Shown here: positions 1 to 11,100 of the stretch, one piece after another
Numbering within the stretch: the first letter of the stretch is position 1
Layout: the number at the start of each line of letters is the position of its first letter
Assembly: GCA_030549495.1 (NCBI GenBank)
Contig: JAUIRK010000014.1
Location: 778,501-842,500, forward strand
Direction of reading: 5' to 3'
Length of the DNA: 64,000 nt
From: Nectonema munidae
Taxonomy: Eukaryota; Nematomorpha; Nectonematoida; Nectonematidae
Position numbers and translations under genes: made by a program
The notes under the pieces: generated by a model
What the model was told of the DNA's origin: nothing
Database searches by the model: none
The model's input: the letters and a program-made list of their open reading frames with translations, nothing else

Positions 1-1214
1 ACTCCACAAAAAAACGTTTTCGACCTAGCAATGTCTGGACTCAAGAGCTTACAGCTTGCCATAGATCCCAATGGAATAACAGATCGTAATGCTTTGTTTG
101 TGGTAGCTGAAACTGTTAGAAGTCTTGGACAAGATCCTAGCAAGCTCAATATCAGCCGTTCCAGCGTAAAACGATATAGAGAAAAACACCGTGAAGAACA
201 ATGGACAAACTTAAAAAACATATTTAAAGCGGAAGGCAAAACCTGTATTGTGCATTGGGATTGCAAATTAATAGCATTTCTTATTTGCTCAACAACATCC
301 ATAGAGCGCCTTTCAGTCTAAATAACAGCTGTTTCTACTGGAGAAACACAACTTCTAGGAGTACCAAAACTTGCTTCGAAAACAGGCAAGAATCAAGCTG
401 CAGCAGTTTATAAACTTTTACAAGAATGATGTTTAGAAGAAAAATTGCAGGTTTTTCCTTTGATACAACTGCATCAATCACTGGACGTTTATCAGGAGCA
501 TGTACTCTTCTAGAAGAAAGACTTTCTCGAAATGTACTTAATTTAGCTTTTCGCCATCACATTTACGAATTAGTTCTTAGTGCCGTATTTTCTACATGTT
601 CTGGAGCTACTTCAGATCCCAATGTTCATCTTTTCCATCGATTTCAAAAAAAAATGAAGTTCATTTGACAAGTCCAATTATCAAACTGCAAAAGATTTAA
701 AACAGCTTCAACCTTACAAAGATCGTGTTATAAAGTTTGCAAAATCTAAGCTGGCACAAGGAAATTATAGAGACGATTACAGCTAATTCTTGGAACTTGC
801 GATTATTTGCCTTAGTGGGAATTTAGAAAATTTTAAATTTAAAAAGCCAGAAGCTTTTCATCATGCAAGATGAATGGCAAAAGTCTTGTATTGTATAAAG
901 ATTTGGATGTTCCGAAAACAATTAAAAGATCTCACTCAACTTGAAGAATTATGTGTTTACAATGTAAGCATTTTTTCTATTTCAATTTATTTGAAGCTTT
1001 AGAATTTCTGAAAAAACTAAACTTATATCATAATGAGCGTGTTGGAAAAGCGGATAAGGCCAAACTACATCAACATTTGTGGTATGTGTCAGAAGAGCTT
1101 GTGGCATTTTCTTTATTTGATGAATTTGTTTCAACAAAGACAAAAAGAGCTATAGTAAAAGTCATGATTTCTACAAAAAAGAATGAAAGCGAGAAGAAGA
1201 AAAGTATAATATAA
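1..1214 (+). pseudogene. Relic of an uncharacterised transposon-associated protein
   Basis: Broken plus-strand coding remains, visible as three open pieces (31-321, 426-668, 951-1214) with readable sequence between them. Readable motifs include QDPSKLNISRSSVKRYREKH near the start, FDTTASITGRLSGACTLLEE, then FRHHIYELVLSAVF, and near the end LHQHLWYVSEELVAFSLFDE. From memory these blocks occur together, in this order, in a large family of uncharacterised proteins repeated in many invertebrate genomes; I know of no established enzymatic name. The frame is interrupted by several stops and shifts, and the C-terminal block is shortened, so this is a decayed copy. The left edge of the window cuts the element, so its true 5' end and termini are unseen. 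It runs directly into a Tc1-like relic. Family membership is fairly sure; function is unknown. Confidence 0.6.
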
Positions 1215-1627
1215 TGAAGCAGAATTTTTGATCGAACTGTTATCTAAAATAAGTAACTTAAAAAATTGCTGGCTAATTATTACGGATAACGCAAAGATCC
1301 ACAAAACTCAAACTATCGAAAACTTAATAACTTCAGATGGACAAATTTTTTGAAAATTTGATTTTTTTATTTTGAAGATTTTGACTACTTATAGTTACAT
1401 GCTGAATCCAATTGAGCTGACATTCTCAAAAATCAAAAATTTTGCAAAACAGAAATTAAGTAAGGTTTGCTTCATTATTTATAAAACATATTTTAAAAAC
1501 TTTTATTTTAGACACAACACTTTTTTTTATGCTAGATGAAGTGATCAAAAAAACTGTTTCCTCAATAAACAGCGAGGAATGCAAAAGCTACATTGCACAT
1601 GCACTACGTAACATACAAAAAGGGTAA
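1215..1627 (+). pseudogene. C-terminal relic of a Tc1/mariner-like DDE transposase with a 52-nt intron
   Basis: After a stop at 1,212-1,214 the frame reads LIITDNAKIHKT (second catalytic Asp in the DNA-x-H context of IS630/Tc1/mariner enzymes) and then MLNPIELTFSKIKN (the N-P-I-E block with the third acidic residue), ending MLDEVIKK...SYIAHALRN before a TAA at 1,625-1,627. Between the last two blocks the sequence has a GTAAGG donor at 1,460 and a T-rich acceptor ending AG at 1,511. Removing 1,460-1,511 joins the two parts in frame (Leu-Asn junction), which argues for a genuine spliced intron. The N-terminal DNA-binding half and first Asp are not visible, so it is a truncated copy. Whether this half and the preceding relic were ever one gene is unclear. 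Confidence 0.6.
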
Positions 1628-2013
1628 ATGGGATTTTCTATTTCTTCATAAAATGTGATATATTGTTTTTAATGGATATTAAAATGGATGTAAAACGTTT
1701 TTCAAAACTAAGTTTTAAAATTCACTTTTTTGCTTAGTTGAAACTTTCGATACAAACTAAAAAAAAATTTTAATTCTATATTACTATAATATAAAAACAA
1801 TCTATGCAGAAGGCCAAAATTGAAGAGTTAAAAGCGTGTCTATAAATGAACTGCTAGTTGCATCGAATTTAAAAAAAAATTAAAATAGAGGCGGAGAATT
1901 AGAAAATTATCAGTGTATCTTTCAACACGTCTACAGAACCTGACAATCGCACATAATATTACGCGCATTTATTAAGAAACAAGACTTCAAAGCTTATTCA
2001 GAAAAGTAAAAGC

Positions 2014-2181
2014 AAAAAAGACACTTTAGAATTTAAAAAAGACACTTTCGAATTTAAAAAAGACACTTTTGAATTTAAAAAAGACACTTTAGAATTTAAA
2101 AAAGACACTTTAGAATTTGAAAAGGACACTATAGAATTTAAAAAAGAAACTTTAGAATTTAAAAAAGATCGTTTAGAACTA
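2014..2181 (+). repeat. Eight-copy 21-bp minisatellite, codon-phased
   Basis: Eight head-to-tail units of about 21 bp, consensus AAAAAAGACACTTTAGAATT plus T, with a few substitutions and increasing divergence at the right end. Because the unit is a multiple of three, the plus strand stays open across the whole array and reads a repeated Lys-Lys-Asp-Thr-Leu-Glu-Phe heptad from about 1,950 to a stop near 2,221, with no ATG at the start. The array lies just past the 3' end of the minus-strand LINE at 2,179-6,143, so it may equally be that element's repeated 3' tail. Confidence 0.85.
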
Positions 2182-3620
2182 AAAATGGTATATAAAGAAA
2201 AATATGTCAGTAAATCGGTATGATGTATATAAACAAATGCTCAGGGGATAGAACGACAAAAAATGAGTCTTGCAAATATTTTTAAAAACTGCCAGAGAAA
2301 TATCAAGATTTTTATATAACATGCTATTATCATTATAAAAATCAATAGATTTTTTCACAATTGATAAACCGACACTTTTGATTCTATAATTTGCTCTTTT
2401 GGGTTTTTTCGAATTTCTAGTAAAGTAGAAAGTTGATAAATTATACCTAATTATTTCTCCAAAAAGATTATGCAGTTGTCCATGTAAATTTTTGAACAAA
2501 AATACGGCTAATATTTGTTTATATATCTCATCTAGTTTCAATATATTATTTTCTCTAAAATTTGAGCCAGTGTGTTCAAATGGTTTCATGCAAAACACAT
2601 TTCTTATTGCTCGTTTCTGAATAATCTCGATCTTTTTCTTCTGATTTGGATACCAATTAACAACAATGTAATTCAAGTATGGGGCAAAGAGTTGTTTGTA
2701 AATCATAAATCTTATTCTAAAGGGGAAAATGTTTTCCGCTCTGTACAAAATTCCTACAACCCTATTCAAGTTGAGAAAAGTTGATTCACATGATAATTGA
2801 AATTCAACTTTTGATTAAAAATCAGTCCGAGAAGGTTCATTTTACTAACTACATTAATCCCAGTTTTTTCCAAATCAATGCCAACATTACGTTTTTTTGA
2901 AATTATCATAGATTTTGACTTACTTTTATTCAAAATGAAATTATTCTTCCCACACCATGTATAGATTTGGTTTAGATTGAAATTCAGAGTATCTAAATCA
3001 ATATAATCATTTTTTCTTATTTTAGATAAATGAAAAAAAGCAACTATATCGTCAGCAAAAAGAGTAAATGTGAAAAAATTCTCAACAGTAAAAAAACTGT
3101 TTATTCCAATCTTGAACAGTATGGGACCCAATATATGTCTTTGCGGGACACCGTTATCGATTGACAGAATTTGCGAGTACTTTCCATTAATATGAAATTT
3201 CTATTTTCTATTATTAAGATAAGAAGCAAAAAACAGAGTGAACCTTGGCTCAATTTACACTGATGAAGATTTTTAAGGATAGTTGAATGTGATACCTTAT
3301 CAAAAGCCTTAGAAAGATCGAACGAAAAGAGCACACAGTCATTCTTCTTTTCTAGGATTTCTATAATTATTTTGGATCAAAAACGAATGAAATAATTCTG
3401 TTGAATAACAATCTCGAAAACCGAACTGATAATCGCTCAAATAATTTATGGATGTGATATGAGATTTCAGATGAATGTGTATATGTTTTTCGAAGATTTT
3501 GAAAAGAGTTGAAATTATTGAGATGGGCCTATAGTTGATTATACAGCTTTTGTCTTTGCTTTTGTATATTGGTACAACATTGTGTAACTTAAGTACATCT
3601 GGAAAAAGACACTTCACCAA
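2179..3620 (-). pseudogene. LINE ORF2 reverse transcriptase domain
   Basis: Four overlapping minus-strand frames (3,620-3,339; 3,334-3,101; 3,131-2,766; 2,769-2,179) cover the reverse transcriptase. Landmarks in order: VVPIYKSKDKSCIINYRPIS (fingers), SDYQFGFRDCYST, FDLSKAFDKVSHSTIL (first catalytic Asp), a degenerate GVPQG block with Gly replaced (VPQ-R), TLFADDIVAFF (catalytic Asp pair), then thumb sequence LNQIYTWCGKNNFILNKSKS and a C-terminal region ending ...DIFFFIYHF. At least three frameshifts separate these pieces. The enzyme would carry out target-primed reverse transcription. Confidence 0.8.
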
Positions 3621-4265
3621 CGATAGATTGTGGCATAAGACAAAACACTACATATATCATATTTAATAAGCTTTATATGATTAATGGAAATTCCATAAAC
3701 GTCAACTGTTGTGTTTTTTTGAAAACTATCTATAATAAACAGTATTACTTCACTGTTACACTTACCAAACTCAAAAGATCCTGTATCCTGAAAGTTTGAA
3801 AAAGAAGGCTCTTGTGTATGGAAGCAAAGGTTTGACTAAATTTATTTGCTATTTCACTATCACCAAGATTTCTACCACCTTCCTTGATAGATATTTTTTG
3901 TCAGGGTTGCTTTTTAAAATTTTATTAATGTTGGACCACACCTTTTGGGTAGATATTCAATCAGAAAAAACATTGAAATAATAGTTCTTTTTTAACTCTC
4001 TTATCTTATATTTTATTTTTTAACGCAATCTATTTGCATTTTGTTACATCATCTTTTTTTTAACTTTTTCTTTTTTTTACTCTTTTTTTTCTCGCTTTTA
4101 ATCATCGCTAGAATTTCCGTATTTATCCACGAATTATTTGTATTTGTATTTATTTCCCTTCTTACCCAAAATAGAGGTACATGATTTAACTATATTTGAT
4201 ATTTCCAAATTATGACAATTAAATAAAATGCTTGGATCATCGTTACTCATTTCTATCATAGATAT

Positions 4266-4934
4266 TCAATCTTTCTTGGCAGATTTCGATAAAAAAAGTT
4301 CATAATCAAAATTTTCAAAGTTAAACTTTTCCTCAGTTTTCTCATTATTAATATTTATTGATAGAAGGATTGCTACATGATCAGAAAAACTTGTTATGCA
4401 GTTATAACCTTGATATTCAAGAGTATGATTGTCTAAGAAAAAATGATCAATCAGAGTATTTGATATGAGACGAGTTGGCAAAGTAATTACCGGGACTAAA
4501 GAACATGAAACAAGTAAATTTTAAAATTTGCTGACAGAACATGTATTCAATTTGAAAAAACATTAATCGGGCTTTTTTTCAAACTAAAGAGCAATTCTTC
4601 AAAAAACCAAAAAACTTTTCGACATGCTCTTTATCCAACGATGGAAGCCTATGAATACTATGAACACTGAGTTCTTTATTATCGCCAAAGTAAGAATTAT
4701 GTTTTGGTACTCAAAAGAGTTTTCATAAAAATTATTAGAACCCATTTTAAATTTGATGTCATTTTTAACAAAAAAAGAAACCCCCCCCCCCCCCCCCCCC
4801 CCCCCCCTCTTGGTTGGTTCTTTTTTGTTGTTTTTTTTTTTTTTTTTTTTTTTTTTTTTGTTTTTTTTTTTGGTTTTGTTTGCATATACAAAGTCAATGT
4901 TTTTTAACAGAAAATTCTTACTTTTGTCTGTCAT
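4266..4934 (-). pseudogene. LINE ORF2 endonuclease domain, broken by homopolymer runs
   Basis: Minus-strand remains of the apurinic-type endonuclease that nicks target DNA. The middle is recognisable as a Gly-rich loop followed by VSFFVKNDIKFKM (the R-G-G-G-V-x-F-F-V-K pattern of LINE endonucleases), and the end as PTRLISNTLIDHFFLDN followed by SDHVAILLSI, which contains the conserved Ser-Asp-His near the C-terminus. The Gly codons of the loop have expanded into a run of about 25 G (C on the plus strand), with an adjacent A-rich run encoding polylysine. The domain is divided by shifts and cannot be active. Confidence 0.65.
4783..4872. repeat. Adjacent poly-C and poly-T runs
   Basis: A C run of about 25 bases followed after about 20 bases by two long T runs. 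They lie inside the minus-strand LINE endonuclease, where they read as Gly and Lys codons. The true lengths may be affected by sequencing or assembly. Confidence 0.9.
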
Positions 4935-4972
4935 ATGTTTGTGTGATACTCTTTATATGCTCTATCTCTTTC

Positions 4973-5746
4973 TTAACCGAAGGACAGTTGAAATCCATGG
5001 CAGAATGGGCCAAATATTTTTTCCGTTTTTTTCACATGTGACACACTTATACTTAGAAGAGGTATCTTTAATGTTGCAGGTATCGGATTTATTGAGCAAT
5101 ACTTACATACTGTGTCTTTTCTACAATGTGAAGTAGTGTGGCCAAAAAGCAAGCATTTTCCACACTGTATATGAGAGAAAAAGGGCTTACATCTAACAAC
5201 TTGCATTTGGAAGAAGAAAGAGAAATCATGCTTTTTAATAAATAAAAAAATTTCTCGGGCGACTTTTAACACAACAACTTTTTTCCCATTATTGATTTCT
5301 TTAGAAAAAAGAAGCTGTAAAACTTTATCTTGATCAACAAGTTCTTTAAGCACTTCATTTTTAGATAAAATTGATGAGATAATCGAGTCATTGGGGATTT
5401 GTGATGAAAGAAAAAAAGATAATTTTGGCAATAAAACTTTAGTTCGGATTGCTTTCAAACAATTATCTTGCTTCAGTAAGTTTTCTGCTTTAACTAAATT
5501 AATTTTTTCTGGGAAACGAAGTCTAAATGATTTTTTAGATTGTCTGTTAGACACACCTTTAACATCTTTAAGAATTGAAGTTATTCTCTTTGTCAATTCA
5601 CTAATTTCCATAGTGTCGGATCTAACATAAAGTGTATTTTCTTTTTTGATTCTGGGACTTTTTACTACTTCAGCATAGGTTGGCATTGAATGAGAAGGTA
5701 TTGAGTAACTTTCGGCAGGAATTGCATTAATCAATTTTAAAGACAC
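4973..5746 (-). CDS. LINE ORF1 body with CCHC zinc knuckle
   Basis: A 257-residue open frame on the minus strand. Residues about 25-150 are a basic, non-repetitive region typical of the RNA-binding part of LINE ORF1 proteins. Residues about 190-215 hold CGKCLLFGHTTSHC, an exact CX2CX4HX4C zinc knuckle, followed by a second, less regular Cys cluster. ORF1 proteins coat the element RNA and act as chaperones in the ribonucleoprotein that returns to the nucleus; that role is inferred from the family. The upstream finger region at 5,804-6,143 is probably the frameshifted N-terminus of the same protein. The frame ends just upstream of ORF2. Confidence 0.65.
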   Translation of the reverse strand: MSLKLINAIPAESYSIPSHSMPTYAEVVKSPRIKKENTLYVRSDTMEISELTKRITSILKDVKGVSNRQSKKSFRLRFPEKINLVKAENLLKQDNCLKAIRTKVLLPKLSFFLSSQIPNDSIISSILSKNEVLKELVDQDKVLQLLFSKEINNGKKVVVLKVAREIFLFIKKHDFSFFFQMQVVRCKPFFSHIQCGKCLLFGHTTSHCRKDTVCKYCSINPIPATLKIPLLSISVSHVKKTEKIFGPFCHGFQLSFG

Positions 5747-5803
5747 GATTACTTCATTTTACTCTTTCATTTGAGATTCCAAACTGTTCACGGAATTAAC
5801 AAG

Positions 5804-6143
5804 TTAACTTAATATATCATTTTCTTTTTTATCTTTCTTCATGTCATCAGATCGACAATTTAAGCAGTGCCACTTGATACCTTGAGAACTGTACGAGTCA
5901 AGAATTTTAAAAAGAGAACTATCAAATTTTTGACAGCTATAACAGACCCAGCTTACAACAATAACATTTAACCAAGTGTGAAGAAATCTCACAACAATTT
6001 TCGCAATTCCAACTTTCTTCTTCTGTCAAACAGTCATGCGTAACTTGGATAGAAAAGGATAGAAAAAAAGTCCTAGAACGAATCCCTCGCAGTGAAATAA
6101 TTTTGCTCGTCCGAAGGGGGGGGCTCAGAAATGTCCCGCCCAA
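5804..6143 (-). pseudogene. LINE ORF1 N-terminal PHD-like zinc finger region
   Basis: Two overlapping minus-strand frames (6,143-5,937 and 5,992-5,804) together carry a Cys-rich motif: WNCENCCEISSHLVKCYCCK, then WVCYSCQKF and KWHCLNCRSDD. The spacing of paired cysteines with a Trp near the end resembles the PHD-type fingers found in ORF1 of some CR1-like and related LINEs. A frameshift separates the two halves. It lies immediately upstream of the ORF1 body and probably formed one protein with it. Confidence 0.55.
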
Positions 6144-6237
6144 TGTCGCACATTTTACATGTAACCATTTTTAGTAACATCCATACATAAGCGGTAATGT
6201 TGCTCTATCTGTGCAGATGTGTTTCCATCGTCTCGAT

Positions 6238-6461
6238 ACTCGTATGCAATGTGTATCTTTTCATTCTGCTTACGTTCTCAGTGTGCTCCATCTATCAGAC
6301 AGTCCTAAAAAATGACGATGAAAAATATTACGAAGTTGTGACTGCTCTATCGAATTTCTTTGTACAATTCATCATACATGAACCAATGTGAAAGTACGTA
6401 TGTGTGTATTTATCATCCAAACTCTCGTATGCATTGCGTATCATTTTGCTTACGTTCTTAG
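6238..6461. repeat. Imperfect direct duplication of about 43 bp
   Basis: A segment at 6,238-6,281 (ACTCGTATGCAATGTGTATC and onward to CTTACGTTCTCAG) recurs with a few changes at 6,421-6,461, about 180 bp apart in the same orientation. It lies between the LINE 5' end and the hAT relic. It could be a subterminal repeat of either, or a local duplication. Confidence 0.6.
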
Positions 6462-6573
6462 AATGTGAAATCACATACATAAACTGTAATTTAAATTACA
6501 TACTGTGAATTTATAATCAAAGTCCTTTTGCCATCAGAGTTTATTGTTTTGTTGATTTATATCGTAGTTTTCC

Positions 6574-9113
6574 AACATTATGAATGGTATCAACTGAAAT
6601 CAAGCAGCAAACGTCTTTATCTCATTTTTAAAAAATAAAGTTGCGGCGAAAAAAGTCAGAAATGATGAAACTGAAATTATTGAACCGATGCGATCAAGTA
6701 GTTTTGAGCCTTCTCGCACTGACGATAGCGATAAATAAAGCAAAAGTACAAGTCATCATCCATGGCTTATTACAAAATATCAGAAGCTTTTTTGTAAGGT
6801 GTGCAAAGATATTATGGCTCTTCCACCAATGTATGCGTCCACTAGTTTACATGTGGAAGAGCAATGAACTGAGATTGGTGTGAAAGGTGGAGGGATTCAG
6901 AGCAAAGAGCCGAACACTCTAAATCCAAGTTCCACAAGTTTGTTGTTGAAACCATCAAGGACAGAGAAAAAGATTTAATCATGGCTTCCTTCAACGAACA
7001 ACACTTTAAAGCTTCGAAGTTCGTGGAATCCAGGCATCAAGAAACTTTACGTGTGTTTCGAACTTGGTATTTTATAGCCAAAGAAGACCTGTATTTCAAG
7101 AAACAAGGAAAAGTAATACAACTGCAAAAGTTAAATGGTCTTGAAATGGGATCCTTACTGTACAGCGATCATGCTTGTAAGCTTCTAGCAAAAGAAATGA
7201 AAGTTGAACTTATTGCACATATTCGAAGTTGCGAATGCTTGAATTTTTCAATTATTGTGGATGAATCAACTACTGTGAGCAATCGGTCAGTCTTAATTTC
7301 TTATGTTCGACTCGCTGTAAAAGGAGATGTTCAGAATATATTTTGGAAGATGTCAGAGTTGAACAACACGACAGCTGACACGATTTCTCAGACTTTTTGA
7401 TTCTTTCGTGCCTACACTTGGTATCGAAATACTCAAAAATAAACTCTTAGCTATTGGATCTGATGGGGCACCTGTAATGATTGGCCAAAAAGGCGATCTC
7501 ATTAAGAAGTTCTCTGAACTTATTGGTGTTCCTTATTTACCATAATTTCATTGTGTCGCTCATAGACTTGAGCTCACTGTGCATGGTGCTACAAAAAGTG
7601 TCACACAGGCAAATCACATTACCATCTTTTTAGACAAATTCTAGTCTACATTTTCACGCTCTCCCAATAATCAGCGCTTGTTGGAGAGGGTCGAGACTGA
7701 CTTGTACTGTACACACCGGAAAGTCAGTAAGGTCTTTGATGTTAGGTGGTGCTTTTCTTCATTCGCAGCTGTTGACAGTCTATGGGACAATTATCAGGCT
7801 CTTCATGCTCTTTATTTTTAAATCGGATGCAAAGTTGCAGAAACTTGCGAATATCATGGAGTGTTTTCAAGTTGTTGAACAAATGTGTAACATCAAAGAC
7901 TGTTTCTATGAATTGAAGACACTAAGCATGAAGGTAAGATTTTTGTTTTATAAAAATCTCTAACTTCTTTATAAGTGTATGCGTACACAACCAGAATAGT
8001 CAATAGACCAGTTAAAGAACATAAAATTTTCTACTTTATACTTTTTTATTTCGATGCAAAAGCTTACTGCTTTTTCATAAAAAGTCAATAATTTAGCATA
8101 ACAAGTTACACATCTTTCCATCATACGTACAATACAAATTTTATTATTCAAAACTTTTCAATCGAGAGCATTCATGAACAGGTGTATAGGATAGGACACA
8201 ATCATGTAGATGATTATCGGCGTCAAGCGGTTTTTTGTTTTTCGCTTCAGTTTATATGAGCGTATACCACAAGGAACAATACTGAGTGGTGTGGGTAAAC
8301 AGTAAAATTTTATATCTTTAAATAATTAAATAAGTTTCATTATCTTTTCTATTAGTTTGTAACTTTGACAAGAAAGGTGTTGGCGAAATTTTTTCACATG
8401 TGTTTATTTTTTTCGAATGCAAAAAACAAACGCCACTTTAATATCCATTTCGACAGAGATTCTTCGCCTTCGCAAGGTCTTGAAAGCCTACAAAGAAATA
8501 GGTGGGCCGTCTTTGCGCGAACATATGGAACAGCACCAGAGAGATGGAACATTTAAAGGGATTCCTTCAACCGGATCTTCCCTTTCTAACTTTCGCAACC
8601 AGTTCATCCAAGCTGTGATTGACAATCCCAATTGGAGATTTGATTCGAAGTTGTTGAATTATTGTGTGCACTTGGATCCCAGATATTGGCCGAAAAAGGA
8701 AGAAAAATTGGTAACTTATGGAGACAAGGGAGTGATGGATGTGGCTCGATTTTTCAAACAAAATGTGATGTCCACTGTATCTGCCTTTCGAGATTCCCAA
8801 ATGTGGATATTTATCAACTGACTATGAAAGCTTTTTACAAGTTATTAAGATATTCCCCATTTCCACGGCTGAATGCGAACGTGGGTTTAGTGCGATGAAT
8901 GACATCTGTACATCAGAACGTAATCAGATGAGTGTACAAGCATGTGATGCTGTTCTTTTCTTGAATATCAATGGACCCCCAATTTCACAGGTAGATTTTA
9001 CAAAATACGTTCACACTTGGTTAAAAAACGATCCATCTGCAATCAACCAGGATCAAAAGAGAGATTATGTGTGTGCCTTGTCTTCCAAGCACCTTCTTTT
9101 TTCAACAAAGTGA
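6574..9113 (+). pseudogene. hAT transposase relic (KIAA1586-like type)
   Basis: Broken plus-strand hAT transposase. In order: an N-terminal Cys motif LFCKVCKDIM near 6,790; the RNase H-like core with FSIIVDESTTVSNRS (first catalytic Asp, about 7,250) and AIGSDGAPVMIG (second Asp, about 7,450); FHCVAHRLELTVH; a helical insert; and STAECERGFSAMNDI near 8,860, carrying the catalytic Glu and starting the hAT dimerisation domain, which runs to a stop at 9,113. Several frameshifts break the frame. A segment at 7,934-8,355 has a consensus GTAAGA donor and TATTAG acceptor in phase 0 and is probably an intron (422 nt). No convincing terminal inverted repeats were found, so the element limits are unknown. 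The general type resembles the hAT-derived vertebrate gene KIAA1586. Confidence 0.75.
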
Positions 9114-9467
9114 ATTTCGAAGAATTTTTCAATTCCACTTTTTTTATGTTAAAATAAAGATTAAAATTGCTGTAATGTAAATTGTAATTCTCTCTATCAG
9201 TAAGTAGACCATTAAATAATATAGCTTAACTCTTGTAGTTTCCGTGTTTGTCATGACCCATATTCATAAGAATTCTCACTGACGCTTTTTTGATCTATAG
9301 AACGTATGGTATCCACCTCAAAATGTAGGCAGTGTAGTAGCATGTAGCTTTAGACATGCATACAAGCACGTGACTTTCATTTGAGGTTTTGATTGTTTTG
9401 TAGAAGTAGACCTCATGGGACGTTCCCTACAACGTTTGTGTGTTTCTATGTGAGAAGTAGTTCCTAT

Positions 9468-10262
9468 ACTCTCAAAAATATTTGAAGAATATTTACATTG
9501 TCAATTAAAAACTTACTTGAACTCGATAAATTATTTAAATGATTACCAATTTAACTGAAGCTTTTCACTCTTGTTTAATACAAAAAATGATTGAAATTTT
9601 GGAAAATAAAGATGAGGCATTACTTTTCCTCTTTGACCTCTCAAAGGTCTTTGATAGAGTTAGTCATTCATCCATCCTAAAAAATCTATATAACTGTGGT
9701 TTGAGTATAAGTTCCCTGTTCTTTTTATATTCATATCTTACAAATAGGTACCAAATAGTAAAGGTGAACGATACTTTTTCTGGAATGTTACCTCTCCAAA
9801 AAGTGTTCCACAGGGATCGATTTTGGGAAACTAACTTTTTAGCATAGCAATAAACAATATTTTTTCTCTTTCAAATTTCTCCTTTTTCAGATGACATCTG
9901 CGCATACCTTTCTTTGTCTAAAATAAAAAATGGTAAAACTATTGATTCAGATATTCTAAATAAAGTATTAAGTTTAATTTATGAATGGTGTAATATGAAT
10001 TACTTGATTTTGATTAAACAAAAATCAAAATGCAAGAATAGAAATTATAATTTTTTGAAATTCACTGGTATCAATGAAGTAAAAAATGTTAAGATACTTG
10101 GTTAAAACATTTTCCCTTTAAATATTAAACTTATGATATACAAACAACTATTTCTTTCTTACATTAACTATAGTATTGTTAATTTGTTTCCCTTTAGGGA
10201 AAAACGTATCGAAATCTTCCAAAAATGTGCTATTTTTTCACAATTTACAACGTGTCTAATTC
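9468..10262 (+). pseudogene. LINE reverse transcriptase fragment, plus strand
   Basis: Plus-strand fragment of a LINE closely related to the one at 2,170-6,143 but in the opposite direction. It begins near LSKIFEEYLHCQLKTYLNS, continues through NDYQFN and FDLSKVFDRVSHSSILKNLY (9,610-9,690; first catalytic Asp), and has a thumb-like piece IYEWCNMNYLILIKQKSKCK at 9,980-10,035. The Asp-Asp motif is degraded around 9,885. Endonuclease and ORF1 are absent, as expected for a 5'-truncated insertion, and several stops interrupt it. It ends where a different LINE fragment begins. Confidence 0.7.
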
Positions 10263-10265
10263 TGC

Positions 10266-10490
10266 TGTTAAAGCTAGCTTGCACAGTGACTTAATTAACA
10301 TCTTTCATTGGTGTAGTAGATAGGGAATGAAACTGAATCTAGACAAGTGTACCCACAAATAAATTAGATTACAAAATGATAAATCATTTTTCATTGGAAG
10401 ACAAACTGAAAAAAGTGGATACACAGAAAGATCTTGGTTTAATTGTCAACACTAATCTTGATTCTAGAAAATTAAATGTTTTTCGAGACA
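10266..10490 (+). pseudogene. Small fragment of a second LINE type
   Basis: Across short shifts this reads LHSDLINIFHWC, then GMKLNLDKC, and VDTQKDLGLIVNTNLDSRK. This is the block after the catalytic Asp pair in CR1/RTE-like reverse transcriptases (leucine-rich helix, W-x-M-x-L-N-x-x-K-C, then the D-L-G-V region). It differs in type from the preceding LINE fragment, so two retrotransposon remnants abut here. Confidence 0.5.
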
Positions 10491-10499
10491 CTTTCTCAG

Positions 10500-11100
10500 A
10501 CGTAAACCAAAAAATTGATTGACAACCTAATTGCAAAAAATGGCTTCAGATTTCAAATTGGCATGCTTGATTTACTATACAAATATATATTCTATTTAAA
10601 ATTTTAATAATAAACATTGAGAAAAATTTCAAAGGTAAACGGAAAAAATTGTTGAAATTTTTAGATATTTTGATACTCAAATTGCCTAAACTTAGTAAGG
10701 AAATGAAATCGGCATGAATGATTTAGTATAAAAAATGTATTTTATTTTAAAATTGGATAATATTCTTGGATACAATTTTTAGGCCTAAATGGCAAATTTG
10801 ATTGACGCTCATAAATTTTTACACCCTAATTGAAATCAGCATGGTTGATTTGGTATAAAAATTTAATTTTATTTAAAATTTGAATCAATGTTTTGATAAG
10901 TAATTTTATCAATAACTGAAATTTTGATTGGTGTATAAGTGTTATGTGTTCCAAAATATAAATATGATTATAAATTTTCAAGAGTGTATCTAATGTAAAC
11001 ACTAAGTTTTTAATATAAAAATTTTGTTAAAAAAAGTGTAAATTTGATATTGATTGACAGTTTTTCACATGAGAGGGTAATTCAACTAGCTTGGATTTAT
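10500..11100 (+). repeat. Partial copy of the TTAA-element right arm
   Basis: About three diverged 150-bp units sharing AAATCAGCATGGTTGATTTG and GGTATAAAAA, followed by unique sequence (AGTGTTATGTGTTCC, then TTGATTGACAGTTTTTCACA) that matches 22,610-22,850 in the 4.56 kb TTAA element in the same order. The terminal inverted repeat is not seen, so this copy has lost its end. Confidence 0.65.

Larger units (their letters stand above)
2170..6143 (-). mobile_element. Non-LTR retrotransposon (LINE), minus strand, near full length
   Basis: About 4 kb on the minus strand with the usual order: ORF1 with nucleic-acid-binding fingers at the 5' end (6,143-4,973), then an ORF2 with an AP-type endonuclease (4,934-4,266) and reverse transcriptase (about 3,620-2,179). 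The layout, the PHD-like zinc finger in ORF1 and the SKAFDKVSH and FADD motifs suggest the Jockey/CR1 group of LINEs; the clade is not certain. Several frameshifts and stops divide ORF2, so this copy is inactive. A 21-bp minisatellite lies directly after its 3' end. A second, shorter copy of the same or a close family lies in opposite orientation at 9,468-10,262. Confidence 0.85.

Noticed and set aside
4697-5136. Overlapping frames rich in Lys, Phe and Pro around the poly-C/poly-T tract
   Set aside because: They are products of homopolymers; only the minus-strand frame that overlaps the LINE endonuclease has homologous motifs.
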